Shown: positions 49,425 through 61,945, counted from the stretch's first letter. The stretch: 64,000 nucleotides of DNA from Cepaea nemoralis (GCA_014155875.1 JACEFZ010026865.1:1073724-1137723); one strand, 5' to 3'. Translations and numbers: made by a program. The notes: generated by a model from the letters alone, not told the origin.

Positions 49425-50342
49425 GACCCCGCACAGGTATGACTTTTCCTCCGGCATTCTGACCCACTCCTCCGCCTCCCCCTCCCAATGTTATCAAGCC
49501 TGTACACTTCTCTGAATGTGTCCTCTGCCTGAGCCATCCATGATTGTCCTCTGATCAGCCCGTGGCCCTTAACTGTGTCCAGGACTTCATGCAAGGGGTG
49601 TATGGTGTCTGCAGCCACTCGGAAATATGATTTAGCCTACAGCACCTTAAGCCGGACTGCAGTCGTGGGTAAGGCTAGGATGTATCGCATACGCAATATT
49701 GGCTTTGTGCATCCAGTATCACCCGCATAGCTTCATTATGTATGCATTCTAGTTTCACAAGCGGACTCTTTGACACTGGGAGAAGTCCCACTCCATACTC
49801 ACTTACTCAGTGAATCAGATGTGGATAGAATATGAACAACATTCTTTGCTCCACGTCCTTTGCTGCTATGATCTTTAGCTCACCGAGTTCATCCTTAGAT
49901 CGCATAACAGGTTCTTGCACATGATCCCCGAATGACAGGCTTCTGCCGATGGTGATTCCCAGGTACCTCAGTTTATTCTCTCTTTTAACCTTTCTGCCAT
50001 TCATTGTCAGACTTGGAACGCCAGCCATAACAACCCTATTGTCCAGAGAGCATCATAACACCGACGCCTTATCTGGGTTGATGACACTACCCATCTCTGT
50101 ACACCAATCAGTCATACTGTTTACTGTCTCCTGCAGCCCTTGCACTATTTGCGCCTCCCCCCCCCTGCCAACCCACCACCCTGCCGAAGGACGTCATCTG
50201 AAAATGTGTTTCCTTTAAATCTCTAATGCTTCAATGCGTGCAGTCTTGCTTATGTATACATTAAATATCACAGGCGATACTGCGGATCCTTGTGTTAATT
50301 CCGGGGTATTAATGCACGCCTCCAGGGTCAATGAACCTGTTG
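49425..50342 (-). pseudogene. LINE-B2 reverse transcriptase C-terminal part and linker
   Basis: The minus strand shows LTQGSAVSPVIFNVYI (GLPQGSPLSPVLFN box), MAGVPSLTMNGRKVKRENKL with RYLGITIGRSLSFGDHV, IHNEAMRVILD, then TIHPLHEVLDTVKGHGLIRG and QSWMAQAEDTF. The linker boxes match LINE-B1 (YLGIRFDRSL, NEAMRIILG, SWMGQAED). Several stops. The reading frame context resumes at 48474 after the 0.94-kb insertion. The catalytic YADD box is not recognisable. Confidence 0.82.
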
Positions 50343-50845
50343 CTGGCATCATGCCGACTTGAAAGACGATAGTTGTTATATTGTGCTTAAAAAAAAAAAC
50401 AGGCATAATAATCTCTCCATAGCACAAAGCCTAGGCTGAATTGTAGAAATCGTGTGTTGTCATTGACCCCTCTCTCGGCCTGCCTAGTTTATTCCATAGG
50501 AAAGGTAACACCAATACATCTGGAACAAGGCAAGATGCAGAAGCTAACGGATCAGCAAAGCAATGTTTTAATTATCCGCCTGTCAGAGCTTCGATCTTAG
50601 ACCAGATGCCGACCAAGGCTTAGGACCTGGTCTGCCTGCCATGACATTTAGTCTATATACTTCATTGCCTCGCAATTGGATAAGGCTTTCACTCTACCAG
50701 TTAGCCCTACTCCGTCCGAAACCGTTGGCATGATGTGGAGGTGTCGGTTTTGGTGAACGCTACCCAACATTCGGCGCTAATAGACAGCAGGTAGTACCGT
50801 TTACTGTCATACGATAGCTCTGTCATACCCGACTAAAACCTGACT
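50343..50845 (+). repeat. DR-A copy 3
   Basis: TTGAAAGACGATAGTTGTTA, GGCCTGCCTAGTTTATTCC, TATCCGCCTGTCAGAG, CTTAGGACCTGGTCTGCC and GAGGTGTCGGTTTTGGTG. It interrupts the upstream side of the minus-strand LINE-B2. Confidence 0.8.
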
Positions 50846-50958
50846 TACTACATGAACTCAGGCGGAGAGCAACCCTACAAGAGTGCAGGGTAGCTGCTAA
50901 CCAATTCACCACCCAGAGATTAACACCCATCTCCATAAGAGTGTGCACTAAGAGTTCA

Positions 50959-51122
<164 letters not shown>

Positions 51123-51128
51123 TAATTA

Positions 51129-51949
51129 CAGTCAAACCTCGGTTTTCGTCAATAATCTGTCCGAAAACAAACGGCGAAATCCGAAACCGACGAACACTGA
51201 GGCAATTATTTCCACACGAATCAATGTAAATCCAATTAATTCGTTCTAAACACTCCAAAATACATACTAAAAACACATTTTACAGATAATAAATATAGTG
51301 TTTAATACTATCTTTCGGTCGCAAAGTTGTCCGAACTCCCCCATTTGCCGTGACAAGTAACACTGTGTATGCCAGTGCGCCTGTAGATTTTTTCAAACCA
51401 TCCTCTGCTGGCCTTAAAATCACTAAGTATACTATCACTCGTCCCAGGCATGTTCTTAATGAGATCGGCTTACAACAGTCTGGCATTTTCACACATGATT
51501 GCCTCCGAAGTTGAATCGCCATCTAACTGTTTTTGATTTATCCAAATTAATAATAACTATTCGACATCTTCAATCGTTAGCGATCTCTGTTTCGTTAGCA
51601 CATTTACGCCTTTCGCTACATTAGCCTCCTTTATTGCTTTCGTTTTCATCACAGTGGAACTTATTGTGGATGGCGACTTCCCGTACATACGCGGCCGATT
51701 TCAGCAATCTTAATACCGCTCTCGTATTTTATTATTAGCAAGTGATGCTCACACAACGAAAAACAACGACAAATTGAGGAGAAGAACGCGTGGGTCCCTT
51801 TGTTTTCGCGAAATTAACAGCTAGGTCACGTGAGCACGTCGTCGAGATCCTAGGCGTCCGACGAAAACCGAGACAAATTTTTCGCGGAAAATATCGACGA
51901 TAACCAAACCCGACGAAAACCGAAGGCATCAAAAACCGAGATTTGACTG
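51129..51949 (-). mobile_element. Tigger/pogo-like DNA transposon, internally deleted
   Basis: Terminal inverted repeats CAGTCAAACCTCGGTTTTCG (51129) and its inverse ACCGAGATTTGACTG (51949), both flanked by TA. The terminal region carries further CCGAAAAC/CGACGAAAACCG repeats. At 821 bp it is far shorter than an autonomous Tigger (over 2 kb), and only the N-terminal part of the transposase remains. Confidence 0.88.
51308..51757 (-). pseudogene. Tigger-like transposase N-terminal remnant (CENP-B-type HTH)
   Basis: The minus strand reads HHLLIIKYESGIKIAEIGRV then, after a one-base shift, YGKSPSTISSTVMKTKAIKE, LTKQRSLTIEDVE, a stop, LLLIWINQKQLDGDSTSEAI, MCENARLL, a stop, then FKASRGWFEKIYRRTGIHSV. 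This is the double helix-turn-helix DNA-binding region shared by Tigger, jerky and CENP-B proteins. Catalytic DDE residues are absent. Two stops and one frameshift. Confidence 0.87.
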
Positions 51950-51964
51950 TACTTACATCCCTGC

Positions 51965-52200
51965 TTTCCTGATTTGTAGCGAAGGAGTACGCAATTCGCA
52001 ATCACGCATACCACCTTCGAAACACAGCTACGGGCAATTTGGCAGCAGACAGCCTTGCTTTGGTTTTCATACATTGGTATGAGCGTCGGTAGTTCAGAAA
52101 TCAATGGCAAACTACTGAACGTAAACTTGCCAAGAAATGACAAACAGCCAAAAATGCTTGGGTTGACTGCGACATCCTGTAAATGATATGCTACAAACTT
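51965..52200 (+). repeat. SINE-4 copy (near complete)
   Basis: GTAGCGAAGGAGTACGCAAT head, then TTCGAAACACAGCTACGGGC, GGCAGCAGACAGCCTTGC, TTCAGAAATCAATGGCAAAC, TTGCCAAGAAATGACAAACA and CGACATCCTGTAAATGATA. It starts 15 bp after the Tigger-like element. Confidence 0.8.
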
Positions 52201-52314
52201 GTTTTTCTGCTCGCCTACCAAGATACCTCATCACCATCATCACGAGCCATACTGATAGACGCGCGCGGTAAAAGTTCACCATCTCACACAATTACCAGAG
52301 TTTTGGACCAGGTC

Positions 52315-52697
52315 TGAGTTGAGTTGAGCTAAGAACCGACATCACTGCACCCAGGACATTCCCATACGCGCTCCGTCCCCTCTTTCAACAGCCAGCGAAG
52401 AGTCATACTGCTAATCGTTCCAACGGCCATCTGATTGAAAATTCTCAATGTCTTCCCTCTTAGTTTTGAGATTCGCCCAGAACCCCTGTCGATTCCTCCG
52501 ATATATCATTCTCCCCACAAACGGGTTCTCAGTCTGTTCCATTACTTTCTCTACCTGGTCCCACAGGCGTCCGACTACCCTGTCCCCAGTCCATAGGTAA
52601 TCTACCACCAAGAGGTGCATTCCCTGCGTGTCTATCAGCCTGTTCATTCACCCGCACTCCCGCGTGACCAGGGCAGAGGATCAGGTCTGTTTTCTCC
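52315..52697 (-). pseudogene. LINE-B2 3' end
   Basis: The minus strand reads LILCPGHAGVRVNEQADRHA, GNAPLGGRLPMDWG, then LWDQVEKVMEQTENPFVGRM and the TRREDIENFQSDGRW region. It ends in GAACCGACATC (plus orientation) with TTGAG repeats. Frames break at least once. Confidence 0.82.
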
Positions 52698-52860
52698 CCG
52701 ACTATGCCTCGTGGCCAAGTTATCCAGACATTTATCTCTGTGGGTTTCCTTTCATTGTTTTCCATCAAATTTTCCAGCTGTCACACTATTTTCAAATGTA
52801 TATCTCCTCATTACATGTCCAAATAATCTTCATTGGCTCTATCTAATTTCTAGTGAACGA
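52698..52860 (-). pseudogene. LINE-A 3' fragment joined to LINE-B2
   Basis: The minus strand has GAAATTAGATAGAGCCAATG, GGACATGTAATGAGGAGATA, CAGCTGGAAAATTTGATGG and ACTTGGCCACGAGGCATAG, collinear with LINE-A 9589-9735. It directly abuts the LINE-B2 RNase H end. Confidence 0.65.
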
Positions 52861-52862
52861 TA

Positions 52863-52876
52863 GTTGTGTGTGTGTG

Positions 52877-52912
<36 letters not shown>

Positions 52913-53102
52913 TGTGTGAGAGAGAGAAAGAGAGAGAGAAGGAGTGAAAAGGATAAAGAGACAATTATAGAGAGATAGAGAGAAAGAGCTAGAGAAAGAA
53001 AGTGAGAGGGAGAGAGAGAGAGACAGAGAGAGAGACACAAACACACACACACACAGAGACAGAGAGAGAGAGAGACAGAGAGAGACAGAGAGAGAGACAC
53101 AA

Positions 53103-53182
<80 letters not shown>
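52863..53182. repeat. (GT)n then (GA)n compound microsatellite
   Basis: GT run 52863-52918, then GA-rich sequence with CACAAACACACACAC islands to 53182. Confidence 0.96.
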
Positions 53183-53183
<1 letters not shown>

Positions 53184-53361
53184 TTACTTAGTCGCTGTTT
53201 AGTTAGTCGTGGTTCCAACTTCCCAGCAAAGGGTCGCCTCTAAATGATCCGTTTCCGTGCCAGTGAAGATCACACAAAATGCTCCTCACTGGAACATGTA
53301 AAAAGTGGAACAGACAGGAGACTCGACAAACAAACAGCCCGCACAAGATATAGAGATAGAG

Positions 53362-53934
<573 letters not shown>

Positions 53935-54490
53935 CTAGTTGAGTTGAGTTGAGTTAAGAACTGACATCACTGCATCAGGACATTCCAATACGCGCTCCGT
54001 CCCTCGTTCAACAGCCAGCGAAGAGTCATACTACTAAGTGTACCTACCGCTATCTAATTGGAAGTTCTCCTTATCTTCCCTCGCAGTTTTGAGATTCATC
54101 CAGAAACTCTGCCGATTCCCCGCAATATCATTCTTTCCACATCCGGGTTCTCAATCTGTTTCCCTGCCTTCTCCACCTGGTCGCACAGGCGCTCGACCAC
54201 TTCTCACTTGTCTATAGTTAATCAACCACCAAGAGATGCATTCCCTGTCAACCTATTATCCTGTTCATTCCTCCGCGCTCCCGCATGTCCAGGGCAAAAT
54301 ATCCATACAGTTCTCACAATCTGTGGCCTTTGAAGCGAGGATAGCCATTCCACACCATACGTTCCTTTCTCCACCTTACTTAGCATACTCCTTGAGTTCC
54401 TGGCACTAAATACCAACATTTGCCACAAACTCCCAGGCACTTCTTGACCTTAGCACAGTCATCCGTGTAGATGATTAAATCACGTGTTCG
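53935..54490 (-). pseudogene. LINE-B2 RNase H and 3' end
   Basis: The minus strand has LIIYTDD (first Asp box), then MLVFSARNSRSMLSKVEKGT and VEWLSSLQRPQIVRTVWIFC with PGHAGARRNEQDNRLTGNAS, then 3' sequence to GAACTGACATC and TTGAG repeats (plus, 53937-53955). Frameshifts throughout. Confidence 0.8.
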
Positions 54491-54599
54491 GGTATTATTC
54501 ATTCCTGTGTCTGCTTCTCGTCTGCGTGTATTTTTATGTCTTCCACAATTGCAACAAAGAGTGGTTCCTTAGATGAATGTTGCCAATAACCTGAATTGC

Positions 54600-54895
54600 C
54601 AGGGTAACTAACGAATATTGCCTGAGAGATTATAGTGAAACTAGAACCACAATAAGAAAAGGGCAAACAGCTTTTCTTGGCCTTGTGATGAGAAGAGAGG
54701 CACTGTAGAACATCGTGACAACTGGAAAGATAGAGGGGAAGAGAGGTAGAGGCAGACCAAGAGAAATTATGCTGGATGGATTTTGAAGGTGGCATAGAGG
54801 AATATCATTAACAGAGTTGATCCAGAGCACCAAAGACCGAGATCTGTGGAGAGACATGAACGCCTACGCCAACTGGCAGTGCACTTGATGATGAT
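54600..54895 (+). pseudogene. LINE-A2 3' end
   Basis: GGCCTTGTGATGAGAAGAGA, GTGACAACTGGAAAGATAG, AGAGGCAGACCAAGAGAAAT and GTGGAGAGACATGAACGCC, ending CACTTGATGATGATC, match the LINE-A tail (LVTTGKIEGxRxRGRPRE) in the LINE-A2 form of 16640-17010. Confidence 0.78.
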
Positions 54896-55825
54896 CTCAG
54901 TGAGTCTGACATTGATGATTGTGTCATGCCATTTTAGTCCTTCTGTTTTGCGCAGGCGCAAAAACAGTGAATGTCTGTAGTTTATTTATAACCGGTTTTG
55001 TTGTTCTTCTGCTTCTGATCAATACAATAGTACTGATGTAAAGTTACAGGCGAATATTCTAAGAGTTATTATAGTATACCTGTGCGGGCTTTTGGTTTGT
55101 CGAGACTCATGTCTGTTTCACATTTCACATGGGACAGTGAGGAGCTTTGTGTGTGATATCTGCTGGCACAGGAACGGAGCATATTGGGGTGACCCTTTTC
55201 CGTGAAGTTGAAACCGCGACTAACTAACTAAGTATTATTACCAATCGTGAATTCCAATTCCAATTTAAAAAAAAAAAAAAACAACCAAATTCGGTATTGT
55301 TAAACCTGCCTCCTCAGCGTCGGTTATTGCTGAGATCCGTGGTCTTTGTGGGTTTTTAACCCTGTTTCTTGTCTTGTGCGCTCTTACGAGTGAGTCCTAT
55401 CTCGGACTGGTTATGAAAGCGTTTGTGTCTGTGACGTCAGCCGGGGGATTGGTCGGATAGCGAGTTTTCCTGTGTGTCCGTTTCCTATGGTGGCTTCTTT
55501 TGTCAGTGTGGGCTTCTTGTGTGTTTCGCTTGGCTGGGTGCAGTCCTTATAAGGACTCTTTTTTTTTTTGCCCACTCCTTGCATCGTAGTCTAGCTTGCC
55601 TTGTCTTTTCTTCGCAGAAAGCTAGGAAAGAATGGTCTTTTTCGACTGTGCTCCAGTTGTCTTAAAGTGTGTCGGAGAGCTCCTCGGGGCTAAAATAATC
55701 TACCTGGCAAGATACTGATTTCACCTCGGAGTTGATTGGACCTCGTGGTTGGACTGCTAGGCTTAGCTTGCGGTTTCTGATTGGTCTGTGGTTTGGCTAG
55801 AGCATTGCGTCTTTTTGCCTCCCTT
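54896..55825. other. No recognisable feature
   Basis: An A run lies at 55266-55281 and a T run at 55558-55569. This is where an ORF2 would be expected 3' of the minus-strand ORF1, but no endonuclease or reverse transcriptase motif is seen. Confidence 0.4.
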
Positions 55826-56913
55826 TTAGTGCATTGTCTTTAGAAGTTTGTCGATGTTTTCTTGTAGGGCTTCATCTTGCGGCTTCTCTGTGTTCTTTTC
55901 CGTGTCCTCTGCTGGTTTGATTTGGGTTGAATCCCTTTCAGTTTTTAGCAGTTCTCTCTCGACTTTTATTGCTTGCAGGATCTCTTCGTTCTTTGTTGTC
56001 TGGATCATGAGCTCAACCTCTTGTTTAATATTTTGCTGGATCATCTTTATTTCAGCAAGCAGCTTTTCATTGTCGCTGGTCGGTGCCGGTGATAGAAGCA
56101 GCTTGATTTGCTTCTTTAGATCATCTATCTGGTCTTGCCGTTGAGCTTTTTTCCGCTTGTGAGACGCACCTCCGCATTGCTTCGTTGTATGATGTCTTTG
56201 TGTTGGTGGCGATCTTTAACACGTCACTGTGTCTTTGGAGGTACGGACAGCCCAAGTATCTTGCTCCATGTTTGCCCAGGCAGTTGGCGCACTTTCTTTT
56301 GTTGTTGGGTACTCGGAAGTCTGTGTCCAGTGGACACTCCTTGAAGGCGTGGTGATCGGCGCAGTATCGGCAGATTTCCTTCTTACTGCGACATGCTGCT
56401 CTGTTGTGGCCGACCCTCTGGCATCTTGAACATTGATTGACTCTTGAGATGAATCTCTCTGGCTGTTGCATTTTCTTGCTGATTGAACTGTAGTCGGCAT
56501 TTCGCTGCCCTCTGTCGTCACCACAGCCAGGGTTGTAGGAATCTTGGAGTAGGTGAGGAGCCGCTCCGTCTTCAAGAATCTGATGTGGAGTTTCGCTACC
56601 CTTAGCTGCTTCAGGATTTCTTCGTCTGATAGCTCCACTTTCATACGCTTGACGACCCATTTGATTGTCTTTGAGACGATGTTTCCGGCTTTGGTGTCTT
56701 TCTTTTCCTTTTTCTCAGCTGTCTTGGCTCTTGTCTGTGTGGGCTGTCGTCGATCTTCCTCGTGGTAGCTTCAGTAGTGACTGTAGTTTCAGGTTCTTTG
56801 TTGCAGTTCGCAGGCAGGCTCTCCACGTTCGTCTTCTTCGAGGTCTTGGCGGCTCGCACGCTGCATATCTTATGAGTCTGTTGTTTCTTGTTGTTGGTCT
56901 TGCAAAGTGCCAT
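55826..56913 (-). pseudogene. LINE ORF1 (gag-like) with three zinc knuckles, frameshifted
   Basis: Minus strand, roughly 360 codons if continuous. Order: basic N-terminus from MALCKTNNKKQQ; then NIVSKTIKWVVKRMKVELSD with HIRFLKTERLLTYSKIPTTL, a region like the RNA-binding part of ORF1 proteins; then three knuckles, CSRCQRVGHNRAAC, CRYCADHHAFKEC and CANCLGKHGARYLGC, around 56432-56240; then a coiled-coil-like C-terminus (IDDLKKQIKLLL, MIQQNIKQEVELM) ending KLLKTMH. Three reading frames are used, with breaks near 56750, 56480 and 56135. Typical ORF1 nucleic-acid chaperone of I/Jockey/CR1-type LINEs. No ORF2 follows. Confidence 0.85.
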
Positions 56914-57204
56914 TTTCCTCCCCCGTATCAGGCTTCTTGACTTGTTCATGTGACTTGTCTTGATAGCGCTCGCATGTATACGAATCGACACTTACTTACA
57001 AAAATAACCCTGTAAAAGACGGTTTCTGAGCGCGGAATCTAAGAGTTAACATGGCTCTTGCACTGTCGTTACTAGAGTACTAAATAATATGATTCCCTCC
57101 CTTGAAAACGTGATAACATGTTTGAAGAAATGCACGCCTCAGTGGAGATCAGATACTGCAGCATATCGCATGACAAGGATACAGTCAATCAACTTACACA
57201 ACTG
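56914..57204. other. Probable 5' flank of the ORF1 remnant
   Basis: It lies upstream of ORF1 on the minus strand; nothing further recognised. Confidence 0.3.
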
Positions 57205-57218
57205 GGTGGAGACAAAAC

Positions 57219-57408
57219 TTCTTCTTCGTCGTCTCCTCCTCCTCCTACTCCTCCTAGTCCTCCTCCTCCACTTCCGCCTCCACCATCTTCTTCTTCTTCT
57301 TCTTCTTCTTCTTCTTCTTCTTCTTCTTCTTCTTCTTCTTCTTCTTCTTCTTCTTCTTCTTCTTCTTCTTCTTCTTCTTCTTCTTCGTCTTCTTCTTCTT
57401 CTTCGTTT
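57219..57408. repeat. (TCC)n / (TTC)n microsatellite
   Basis: TCC and CCA blocks then a pure CTT run with one CGT interruption. Confidence 0.96.
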
Positions 57409-57544
57409 TGTCATTTCTTCGTTTCCTTTTTCTGCCTCTGTTTCTGAACTGTTGCAGCTTTGCTTCTTCATTTCTGCCATAGTCATTAGGCATGACTGTA
57501 AAAACAAAAAACAACCGTAATTTAATTCCAATATTGTACCTTGC

Positions 57545-57740
57545 GGTGTATAGCAGGGGAGTCTTGAGCCTGGGGAATTAAGGCCGCCTGGCTAGTGAAG
57601 TCGCCGCGAACTGTGCAGGTTAGGGTTTTCTTTTTGCCTCTGACAGAAAAAAAAAAGTCCACACATTACCGAGAATTCGAACATGAGTTTTCCGAAGAAG
57701 AATCTGACATTCTAGCCACTCGGCCAGCCGCTCCTCCTAT
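57545..57740 (-). repeat. SINE-3 copy (tRNA-like head at 57740 end)
   Basis: The minus strand starts GGAGCGGCTGGCCGAGTGGC (A-box-like), has CATGTTCGAATTCTCGG (B-box-like), an A/T-rich middle, and ends with AACCTGCACAGTTCGCGGC and TAATTCCCCAGGCTCAAGAC. The second copy at 29190-29510 is interrupted. Confidence 0.75.
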
Positions 57741-58420
57741 GTTCTTTCTTATTTTTTTTTTCTTTCAATACTGCCACAGAGCAGGTGCTAGATTTCGCCA
57801 TAGAAAGGAGGTAAAGAACTCTCAAAGGAAACACTGCAATAAAACTAAGGGATACGAATATACGTCACACCAACGCTAACGTGACAACGAAAACATACGT
57901 TGTGCGGGGATCAATACGAGCGGTCGTGCGTTGGAGTTTGGGAACAACGTGGTGTGGCTATTGGATGGTTTGAAAGCTAGCAGTGGACTCCAAGTAAACA
58001 ACAGCTAGAAACAGATCTTGGGAACGCCATGGAATCAAGAACGTCGGGCAGAATCTAGACAGAACCGGAGGAAGATGACAGCAAGGACGGCCTGAGTGAA
58101 CGGATGAAGGACAAGTAATACTGAGGGACGACCAGGCGAACGTTGGACAGGTTGTAGTAAACCATTTTGTGTATGTTGATATTAGATGCCACTCTGGCAA
58201 AAACAGATGCGCTAATTATTACACTTTAAGATGTATCAGCTTTGTCAACTGCCTTAATAAAGCGGTGTTGGTTTCTTGAACTCTCCTATTTACGTTATCT
58301 TTCAAAGTTCACCATAGAGTTGTTGACTGTTATCGTCACTCCAATTTTAAGGAGTCAGTACTTTTCCGTAAGTTCGATTATATGATATCTCCATGGAAAA
58401 GCACAGTGAAGGAGGACTTA
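57741..58420. other. No recognisable feature
   Basis: No supported feature. Confidence 0.35.
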
Positions 58421-58424
58421 AGGC

Positions 58425-61400
58425 TTGGCACACCTCTCCCAACTCTCCTTGACTTCGTCTCTTACATTCTCAAACCTCCTGGTCGTCAAGTGTCACTTTG
58501 TCAACACTCCCAACACTCCCAACACTCTTTGACCCCGTTTCTTACATCCTCACACCTCCTGGTTGCCCAGTGTGTCACTTTGTCAACACTCCCAACACTC
58601 CCAAGACTTCCAACACTCCCAACACTTCTTGACTCCGTCTCTTACATTCTCAAACCTCCTGGACGTCCAATGTCACTTTGTCAACACTCCTTACACTCCC
58701 AAATCTCCTTGACTCCGTCTCTTACATTCTCAAACCTCCTGGACTTCAAGTGTCACTTTGTCAACACTCCCAACACTCCCAAGACTTCCAACACTCCCAA
58801 CACTTCTTGACTCCGTCTCTTACATTCTCAAACCTCCTGGACTTCAAGTGTCACTTTGTCAACACTCCCAACACTCCCAAATCTCCTTGACCCCGTTTCT
58901 TACATCCTCACACCTCCTGGTAGTCCAGCGTGTCACTTTGTCAACACTTCCAACTCTCCTTGACCCCGTCTCTTACATCCTCACACCTCCTGGTAGTCCA
59001 GCGTGTCACTTTGTCAACACTTCCAACTCTCCTTGACCCCGACTCTTACATCCTCACACCTCCTGGTAGTCCAGCGTGTCACTTTGTAAACACTCCCAAC
59101 TCTCCTTGACCCCGTCTCTTACATCCTCACACCTCCTGGTAGTCCAGCGTGTCACTTTGTCAACACTCCCAACTCTCCTTGACTCTGTCTCTTACTTCAT
59201 CAAACCTCCTGATAGTCCAGCGTGTCACTTTGTCAACACTCCCAACTCTCATTGACTCTGTCTCTTACATCCTCACACCTCCTGGTAGTCCAGCGTGTCA
59301 CTTTGTCAACACTCCCAACTCTCATTGACTCTGTCTCTTACATCCTCACACCTCCTGGTAGTCCAGCGTGTCACTTTGTCAACACTCCCAACTCTCATTG
59401 ACTCTGTCTCTTACATCCTCACACCTCCTGGTAGTCCAGCGTGTCACTTTGTCAACACTCCCAACTCTCCTTGACTCTGTCTCTTACATCCTCACACCTC
59501 CTGGTAGTCCAGCGTGTCACTTTGTCAACACTCCCAACTCTCCTTGACCCCGTCTCTTACTTCATCAAACCTCCTGGTAGTCCAGCATGTCACTTTGTCA
59601 ACACTCCCAACTCTCCTTGACTCTGTCTCTTACATCCTCACACCTCCTGGTAGTCCAGCGTGTCACTTTGTCAACACTCCCAACTCTCCTTGACTCTGTC
59701 TCTTACATCCTCACACCTCCTGGTAGTCCAGCGTGTCACTTTGTCAACACTCCCAACTCTCCTTGACCCCGTCTCTTACTTCATCAAACCTCCTGGTCGT
59801 CCAGCATGTCACTTTGTCAACACTCCCAACTCTCCTTGACTCTGTCTCTTACATCCTCACACCTCCTGGTAGTCCAGCATGTCACTTTGTCAACACTCCC
59901 AACTCTCCTTGACCCCGTCTCTTACTTCATCAAACCTCCTGGTAGTCCAGCATGTCACTTTGTCAACACTCCCAACTCTCATTGACTCTGTCTCTTACTT
60001 CATCAAACCTCCTGGTCGTCCAGCATGTCACTTTGTCAACACTCCCAACTCTCATTGACTCTGTCTCTTACTTCATCACACCTCCTGGTAGTCCAGCGTG
60101 TCACTTTGTCAACACTCCCAACTCTCATTGACTCTGTCTCTTACATCCTCACACCTCCTGGTAGTCCAGCATGTCACTTTGTCAACACTCCCAACTCTCC
60201 TTGACTCTGTCTCTTACTTCATCAAACCTCCTGGTAGTCCAGCATGTCACTTTGTCAACACTCCCAACTCTCCTTGACCCCGTCTCTTACTTCATCAAAC
60301 CTCCTGGTAGTCCAGCATGTCACTTTGTCAACACTCCCAACTCTCCTTGACCCCGTCTCTTACTTCATCAAACCTCCTGGTAGTCCAGCATGTCACTTTG
60401 TCAACACTCCCAACACTCCTTGACTCTGTCTCTTACTTCATCAAACCTCCTGGTAGTCCAGCATGTCACTTTGTCAACACTCCCAACACTCCTTGACTCT
60501 GTCTCTTACTTCATCAAACCTCCTGGTAGTCCAGCATGTCACTTTGTCAACACTCCCAACACTCCTTGACTCTGTCTCTTACTTCATCAAACCTCCTGGT
60601 AGTCCAGCATGTCACTTTGTCAACACTCCCAACTCTCCTTGACTCTGTCTCTTACTTCATCAAACCTCCTGGTAGTCCAGCATGTCACTTTGTCAACACT
60701 CCCAACTCTCCTTGACTCTGTCTCTTACTTCATCACACCTCCTGGTAGTCCAGCATGTCACTTTGTCAACACTCCCAACTCTCCTTGACTCTGTCTCTTA
60801 CTTCATCAAACCTCCTGGTAGTCCAGCATGTCACTTTGTCAACACTCCCAACTCTCATTGACTCTGTCTCTTACATCCTCACACCTCCTGGTAGTCCAGC
60901 ATGTCACTTTGTCAACACTCCCAACTCTCATTGACTCTGTCTCTTACATCCTCACACCTCCTGGTAGTCCAGCATGTCACTTTGTCAACACTCCCAACAC
61001 TCCTTGACTCTGTCTCTTACATCATCACACCTCCTGGTAGTCCAGCATGTCACTTTGTCAACACTCCCAACACTCCTTGACTCTGTCTCTTACTTCATCA
61101 CACCTCCTGGTAGTCCAGCATGTCACTTTGTCAACACTCCCAACTCTCATTGACTCTGTCTCTTACATCCTCACACCTCCTGGTAGTCCAGCATGTCACT
61201 TTGTCAACACTCCCAACTCTCATTGACTCTGTCTCTTACATCCTCACACCTCCTGGTAGTCCAGCATGTCACTTTGTCAACACTCCCAACACTCCTTGAC
61301 TCTGTCTCTTACTTCATCAAACCTCCTGGTAGTCCAGCATGTCACTTTGTCAACACTCCCAACTCTCATTGACTCTGTCTCTTACATCCTCACACCTCCT

Positions 61401-61945
61401 GGTAGTCCAGCATGTCACTTTGTCAACACTCCCAACACTCCTTGACTCTGTCTCTTACTTCATCAAACCTCCTGGTAGTCCAGCATGTCACTTTGTCAAC
61501 ACTCCCAACTCTCCTTGACTCTGTCTCTTACTTCATCAAACCTCCTGGTAGTCCAGCGTGTCACTTTGTCAACACTCCCAACTCTCCTTGACCCCGTCTC
61601 TTACTTCATCAAACCTCCTGGTAGTCCAGCATGTCACTTTGTCAACACTCCCAACTCTCATTGACTCTGTCTCTTACTTCATCACACCTCCTGGTCGTCC
61701 AGCATGTCACTTTGTCAACACTCCCAACTCTCATTGACTCTGTCTCTTACTTCATCACACCTCCTGGTAGTCCAGCGTGTCACTTTGTCAACACTCCCAA
61801 CTCTCCTTGACCCCGTCTCTTACTTCATCAAACCTCCTGGTCGTCCAGCATGTCACTTTGTCAACACTCCCAACTCTCCTTGACTCTGTCTCTTACTTCA
61901 TCAAACCTCCTGGTAGTCCAGCGTGTCACTTTGTGAACTCTTCCA
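58425..61945. repeat. 73-bp satellite, about 45 units
   Basis: Unit CTCCTTGACTCTGTCTCTTA, CTTCATCAAACCTCCTGGTA, GTCCAGCATGTCACTTTGTC and AACACTCCCAACT. Variants switch at CTTCATCAAAC/CATCCTCACAC, GCATG/GCGTG, CTCC/CTCA and CTCTG/CCCCG. The first six units (58425-58925) are longer and carry extra CACTCCCAA repeats. The 73-bp period is not a multiple of three, so frames close. Spacing confirmed between GCATGTCAC at 60607 and 60680. Confidence 0.97.

Noticed and set aside
58382..59036. Frames of 70-142 codons at the start of the 73-bp satellite
   Set aside because: Short-lived openness inside repeated units; no domain and closed in later units.
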